From contig CAZFLA010000165.1 in the NCBI GenBank assembly GCA_964519405.1, forward strand, positions 1 through 7,523: a stretch of DNA of 7,523 bases, written 5' to 3'. The DNA comes from G963677485 sp964519405 (lineage in GTDB: Bacteria > Armatimonadota > HRBIN16). Every line of letters starts with the position of its first letter. Position 1 is the stretch's first letter. The position numbers and the translations under genes were made by a program. Shown piece by piece: positions 5,513 through 7,523 of the stretch. The notes under the pieces are model-generated. The model worked only from the letters and a program-made list of their open reading frames with translations, was not told the origin of the DNA and did not search any database.

Positions 5513-5800
5513 GGAAACGTCCTTATTAACTTCCCAGTTGCGTGGGAAGGAGAGAGGACCATCGATCTTGCCGTCGCCGTCAAGGTCGCCACCGGTGTAA
5601 CAGCCGTTCGGGAAATCGCCGTCGTAGTCATCGGCATACATTTTGAAACCAAGAGCGATCTGTTTCATGTTGCTTAAGCAACTGGTCTCTTTTGCCTTTT
5701 CACGAGCTTGTGCGAATACAGGGAACAAGATAGCTGCTAAAATCGCGATAATTGCGATAACGACGAGCAGCTCAATTAAAGTAAAGCCGTTGCGTTTCAT
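4985..5800 (-). CDS. DUF1559-type prepilin-like protein, paralogue C
   Basis: A 271-residue pseudopilin-like protein, the first of the tandem minus-strand set in the direction of transcription. Its features are the same as in paralogue B: signal MKRNG|FTLIE, FAQAREKAKETSCLSNMKQ after the membrane helix, DLDGDGKID loop at 72-80, and H-X9-DG near the C-terminus. Relative to B the substitutions are L48I, N75G, Y84S, S95V and T96S, all in the N-terminal 96 residues. Relative to A there are about 26 differences by hand count. AAGGAG sits 7 bases before the ATG, and the gene has the full promoter-like set upstream. The function of the family is not established; the name 'PulG-like putative transporter' used for DUF1559 reflects only the pseudopilin-like N-terminus. 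Confidence 0.93.
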   Translation of the reverse strand: MKRNGFTLIELLVVIAIIAILAAILFPVFAQAREKAKETSCLSNMKQIALGFKMYADDYDGDFPNGCYTGGDLDGDGKIDGPLSFPRNWEVNKDVSEADNSDWGCYGYRFYRFLMNIQVKPYIKTRTIFYCPAAGIKATPANMDLGKQTYSWFPAWVYNIPGTGYPQVNYGSTTAVEFHDLNNDQLGEGSNWVSERYFFTEYGVFGWDGPDARNDSNNPYTGRLSNCNHKNGFNCAYLDGHAKLVKFGGKWKTTPASGWPAAGAPAGSVVR

Positions 5801-5807
5801 CGAGCAT

Positions 5808-5813
5808 CTCCTT
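5808..5813 (-). promoter_or_regulatory. Shine-Dalgarno of gene C
   Basis: AAGGAG lies 7 bases before the ATG at 5800, with the same flanking bases as gene B up to the start codon. Confidence 0.8.
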
Positions 5814-5852
5814 AAGTAGATAGTGGTGAAGACTCACTTAAACACGATGAGA

Positions 5853-5872
5853 AAGTATGATGTTCTGGTGGT
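5853..5872 (-). promoter_or_regulatory. Conserved leader block of gene C
   Basis: AAGTATGATGTTCTGGTGGT on the plus strand differs from the gene B block at one position and lies 53 bases before the ATG (51 in gene B). It begins a few bases downstream of the transcription start predicted from the -10-like box. Confidence 0.55.
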
Positions 5873-5883
5873 CGTCCGGATTG

Positions 5884-5889
5884 ATGTTA
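5884..5889 (-). promoter_or_regulatory. Candidate -10 box of gene C
   Basis: TAACAT preceded by GG on the minus strand, about 84 bases before the ATG. It is a weaker -10 match than in gene B but occupies the same position relative to the inverted repeat and the ATG. A good -35 hexamer is not seen at 16-18 bases; a TTGGCA lies only 12 bases upstream. Confidence 0.35.
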
Positions 5890-5922
5890 CCTGAAGTGAT
5901 ATGCCAACATAAAGAAAAAATA

Positions 5923-5938
5923 CTAGTACAAATACCAG
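5923..5938. promoter_or_regulatory. Candidate operator of gene C
   Basis: CTAGTA-CAAA-TACCAG is a 6-4-6 inverted repeat with one imperfect pair, centred 44 bases upstream of the -10-like box, as in gene B. The near edge is 123 bases before the ATG (121 in gene B). AAAATA before it and CCAGTTTT across its right edge are also shared with the gene B site. Confidence 0.5.
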
Positions 5939-6033
5939 TTTTTTATTTCTGGCCGATATTTTTTACATAAGGTTGGAATATTTGACGATTCTGATCATGA
6001 TGGGTTCAAAAATTTGGAAGAAATAACCGAAAA

Positions 6034-6071
6034 TCGGCAATAAGCTAGTAATAATACCAGCTTATTGCCGA
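6034..6071 (-). terminator. Probable terminator of the DUF6785/6784 gene, containing an operator-like repeat
   Basis: Arms of 17 bases (6034-6050 and 6055-6071) pair around a 4-base loop. In the minus-strand RNA the only irregular position is a G-U pair; in the plus-strand RNA it would be a C-A mismatch, which favours function on the minus strand. The hairpin begins 64 bases after the stop codon, and a weak U-rich tail (ATTTTCGGTTATTTC) follows. The core CTAGTA-ATAA-TACCAG (6045-6060) has the same form as the candidate operators of the prepilin-like genes, so this site might also bind their regulator. Confidence 0.55.
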
Positions 6072-6134
6072 GGGAAGAGATACGATGAACACTAGCGTTG
6101 GTTGGTGCAGCAGTCTATTAGTTGAGCATGTTTA

Positions 6135-7523
6135 TCACTGCCAAAACATGTAAGTTGGGATTTCGTGAATGATGCCGATGATGTTGACAATACTGCCCAC
6201 TGTAAACTGACCCAACATCAGCCCATAACAAAGAGGCAGCAGGCGTTGAAAGCCGCGCAGCCCACCGTAACGAAATACGATGCTTTTAATGACCCACGCA
6301 ATCAGCAAAGGCATCCACACCAAATTGATCTCCCAGTTTCCGCTGATGGCAAACCCCAGCGGATGGAACGGCCACCACGGGAAGGTCATGCGCATCTTCT
6401 GAAGCAACATGGCTACCAGCAGCCCTACTCCGATGGCCACACCTGCTTTGGTGTTAGCGCCGGTAGGGGCAGCTATCCATCCATTCATGCGGTTCCATGC
6501 TTCCATACCGAAGAATTTCGCCGATATCTTGGCGTTCATCCCGTAATGGTAGCTGAGCTGCAGTGAGGCCACAAACGCACAGAACACACCAAGAATACCG
6601 GCGTATATCATCACCCAGAACCACTTGCTTTGTTTGGAGTTCGTTCTTTGGGCAAGCTTCATGGCTTCCATCTGTTGGGGCATCGGGTGCGCTCGGTATG
6701 CGCGGTTGAAACTATAAAACAAGCTCATCACAGCAAGATCATTGCCCTTAAATTGAGAACTGCCAACAAGGTCGGTCAGCACATAGTCCGGGCCAGTAAA
6801 ATGCAGATCATGAATAGGCGTGCCCATTTCTGCACGCATCCTCGTGATCGCTATGGACAGCAGGAAGTAGATTCCGAAAAATAAGGCAGGAATCCACCAT
6901 TTCATGCCCATGTAACAGCATAATGCGGTGATACCCAATCCGCCTAATATCGCTCCAATCAAAGCCCATCGGTACGTTACGGGCTCATGGCTTTCATCAA
7001 GTTCATTCTTGCGTCCCAGTATGGACTGCCACACCTGCTTGAGGTAGTGCCTGCTTAACCATACGCTGTAGCAGCAGAATGAGATGTATGCGCCCAGACC
7101 TTGGTAGTTGGCATATGGAAACCGCGGGTCCTTGTCGTAGCCATACGCTACAACGCCGACTTGCAGCAGCTTCCAGTAGATGTAAAAGAACCAACACGAA
7201 AACAGGAAGTCAAGAGGCAGCAGCAGGCCAAATCCAATCATAAACGGATACCAGCTGATAGGTGTCCAGCCGATGGCGTTCCAGGGCTTATTGGCGATCA
7301 GCGGTTGAAGGTCGATAAAACTTAGTCCAAATCCCGGTGTCAGTATGCCTGGGATGCTGGGGTAATAGAGGTTCAAGCTGTTCATGATGTCCATCAATGC
7401 CGCCGCGCCAAACCCAAACCAGAAGATCGGCTTAAAGAACATCTGCGGAAACTTCCCGCTTCCCGCATTCTCGGTGAGTGCCAACGGCAGCATGACCACG
7501 GGAAAACTCAGTTTCTCGTTGTC
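6135..7523 (-). CDS. DUF6785/DUF6784-type polytopic membrane protein (5' partial)
   Basis: The frame is open from the right edge of the window (first codon GAC at 7523-7521) to the TGA at 6137-6135, giving 462 residues. A GTG at 7499 and an ATG at 7493 are probably internal, because the residues before them (DNEKLSFPV) already match a family segment of the type W-x-E-R-E-K-L-T-F-P-L-V-x-L-P-L. About eight or nine hydrophobic segments are visible, for example near residues 35-45, 91-116, 186-204, 209-227, 303-325, 360-376, 398-415 and 428-455. Family-like motifs include RMRAEMGTP at 228-236, FPWWPFHPLGFA at 381-392, RYGGLRGFQRLLP at about 418-430, and the C-terminal IPTYMFW. The resemblance is to DUF6785 followed by DUF6784, inner-membrane proteins of unknown function common in Armatimonadota and relatives. 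A transport role is plausible from topology but unproven. Confidence 0.8.
   Translation of the reverse strand, partial: DNEKLSFPVVMLPLALTENAGSGKFPQMFFKPIFWFGFGAAALMDIMNSLNLYYPSIPGILTPGFGLSFIDLQPLIANKPWNAIGWTPISWYPFMIGFGLLLPLDFLFSCWFFYIYWKLLQVGVVAYGYDKDPRFPYANYQGLGAYISFCCYSVWLSRHYLKQVWQSILGRKNELDESHEPVTYRWALIGAILGGLGITALCCYMGMKWWIPALFFGIYFLLSIAITRMRAEMGTPIHDLHFTGPDYVLTDLVGSSQFKGNDLAVMSLFYSFNRAYRAHPMPQQMEAMKLAQRTNSKQSKWFWVMIYAGILGVFCAFVASLQLSYHYGMNAKISAKFFGMEAWNRMNGWIAAPTGANTKAGVAIGVGLLVAMLLQKMRMTFPWWPFHPLGFAISGNWEINLVWMPLLIAWVIKSIVFRYGGLRGFQRLLPLCYGLMLGQFTVGSIVNIIGIIHEIPTYMFWQ

Larger units (their letters stand above)
5801..6134. other. Intergenic region between prepilin-like gene C and the DUF6785/6784 gene (334 bases)
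   Basis: The side near gene C carries the Shine-Dalgarno, leader block, -10-like box and inverted repeat listed separately. The side near the membrane protein carries the long hairpin at 6034-6071. Between about 5945 and 6025 the DNA is AT-rich, and I see no gene or clear site. Confidence 0.6.

Noticed and set aside
2557..5800. CRISPR array or insertion sequence as the source of the repeats
   Set aside because: The repeats are coding paralogues of 816 bases with a 1.2-kb period. There are no short direct repeats with spacers, no terminal inverted repeats and no transposase.
7491..7499. GTG at 7499 or ATG at 7493 as the start of the DUF6785/6784 gene
   Set aside because: The frame remains open to the window edge and the upstream residues DNEKLSFPV fit a conserved internal segment of the family, so the true start is outside the window.

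Overview
The window looks like chromosomal DNA from a free-living bacterium of the Armatimonadota or a related lineage (Planctomycetota and Lentisphaerota are the alternatives). Two things point there. One is the set of prepilin-like genes with an N-terminus of the MKRNGFTLIELLVVIAIIAI type, followed by FPVFAQAREKA and a C-terminal H-X9-DG motif (DUF1559 / PulG-like family). The other is a large polytopic membrane protein of the DUF6785/DUF6784 type. Both assignments come from family recognition by eye, not from a search.

Layout: 1-309 (+) is the 3' end of a gene resembling the C-terminal domain of U32 peptidases. After 28 bases comes 338-2485 (+), a 715-residue protein that looks like an (alpha/alpha)6-barrel glycoside hydrolase with C-terminal beta-rich domains. 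Three tandem prepilin-like genes of exactly 271 codons each lie on the minus strand, here called A (2557-3372), B (3770-4585) and C (4985-5800). They are convergent with the hydrolase, and a good intrinsic terminator lies between (2500-2534). The right end (6135-7523, minus) is the C-terminal 462 residues of the DUF6785/6784 protein; its start is outside the window.

The prepilin array is the most interesting part. The repeat period is nearly constant (1213 and 1215 bases). Genes B and C are identical over 528 bases, from the stop codon to a sharp boundary, but differ at about 31 of the remaining 288 coding bases. This pattern suggests gene conversion. The three upstream regions have mostly diverged, yet they keep one architecture at fixed spacing: a 16-bp inverted repeat (consensus close to CTGGTA-N4-TACCAG) about 120-130 bases before the ATG, a -10-like box preceded by GG 44-45 bases closer, a conserved leader block at the predicted 5' end of the transcript, and a Shine-Dalgarno 7 bases before the ATG. 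A fourth copy of the inverted repeat is embedded in the terminator-like hairpin behind the DUF6785/6784 gene.

Working interpretation (inference): this is a carbohydrate-related locus with a predicted cytoplasmic glycosidase, a family of surface pseudopilins expressed from separate but co-regulated promoters, and a multi-pass membrane protein of unknown substrate. No tRNA, rRNA, CRISPR array, transposase or integrase was seen.
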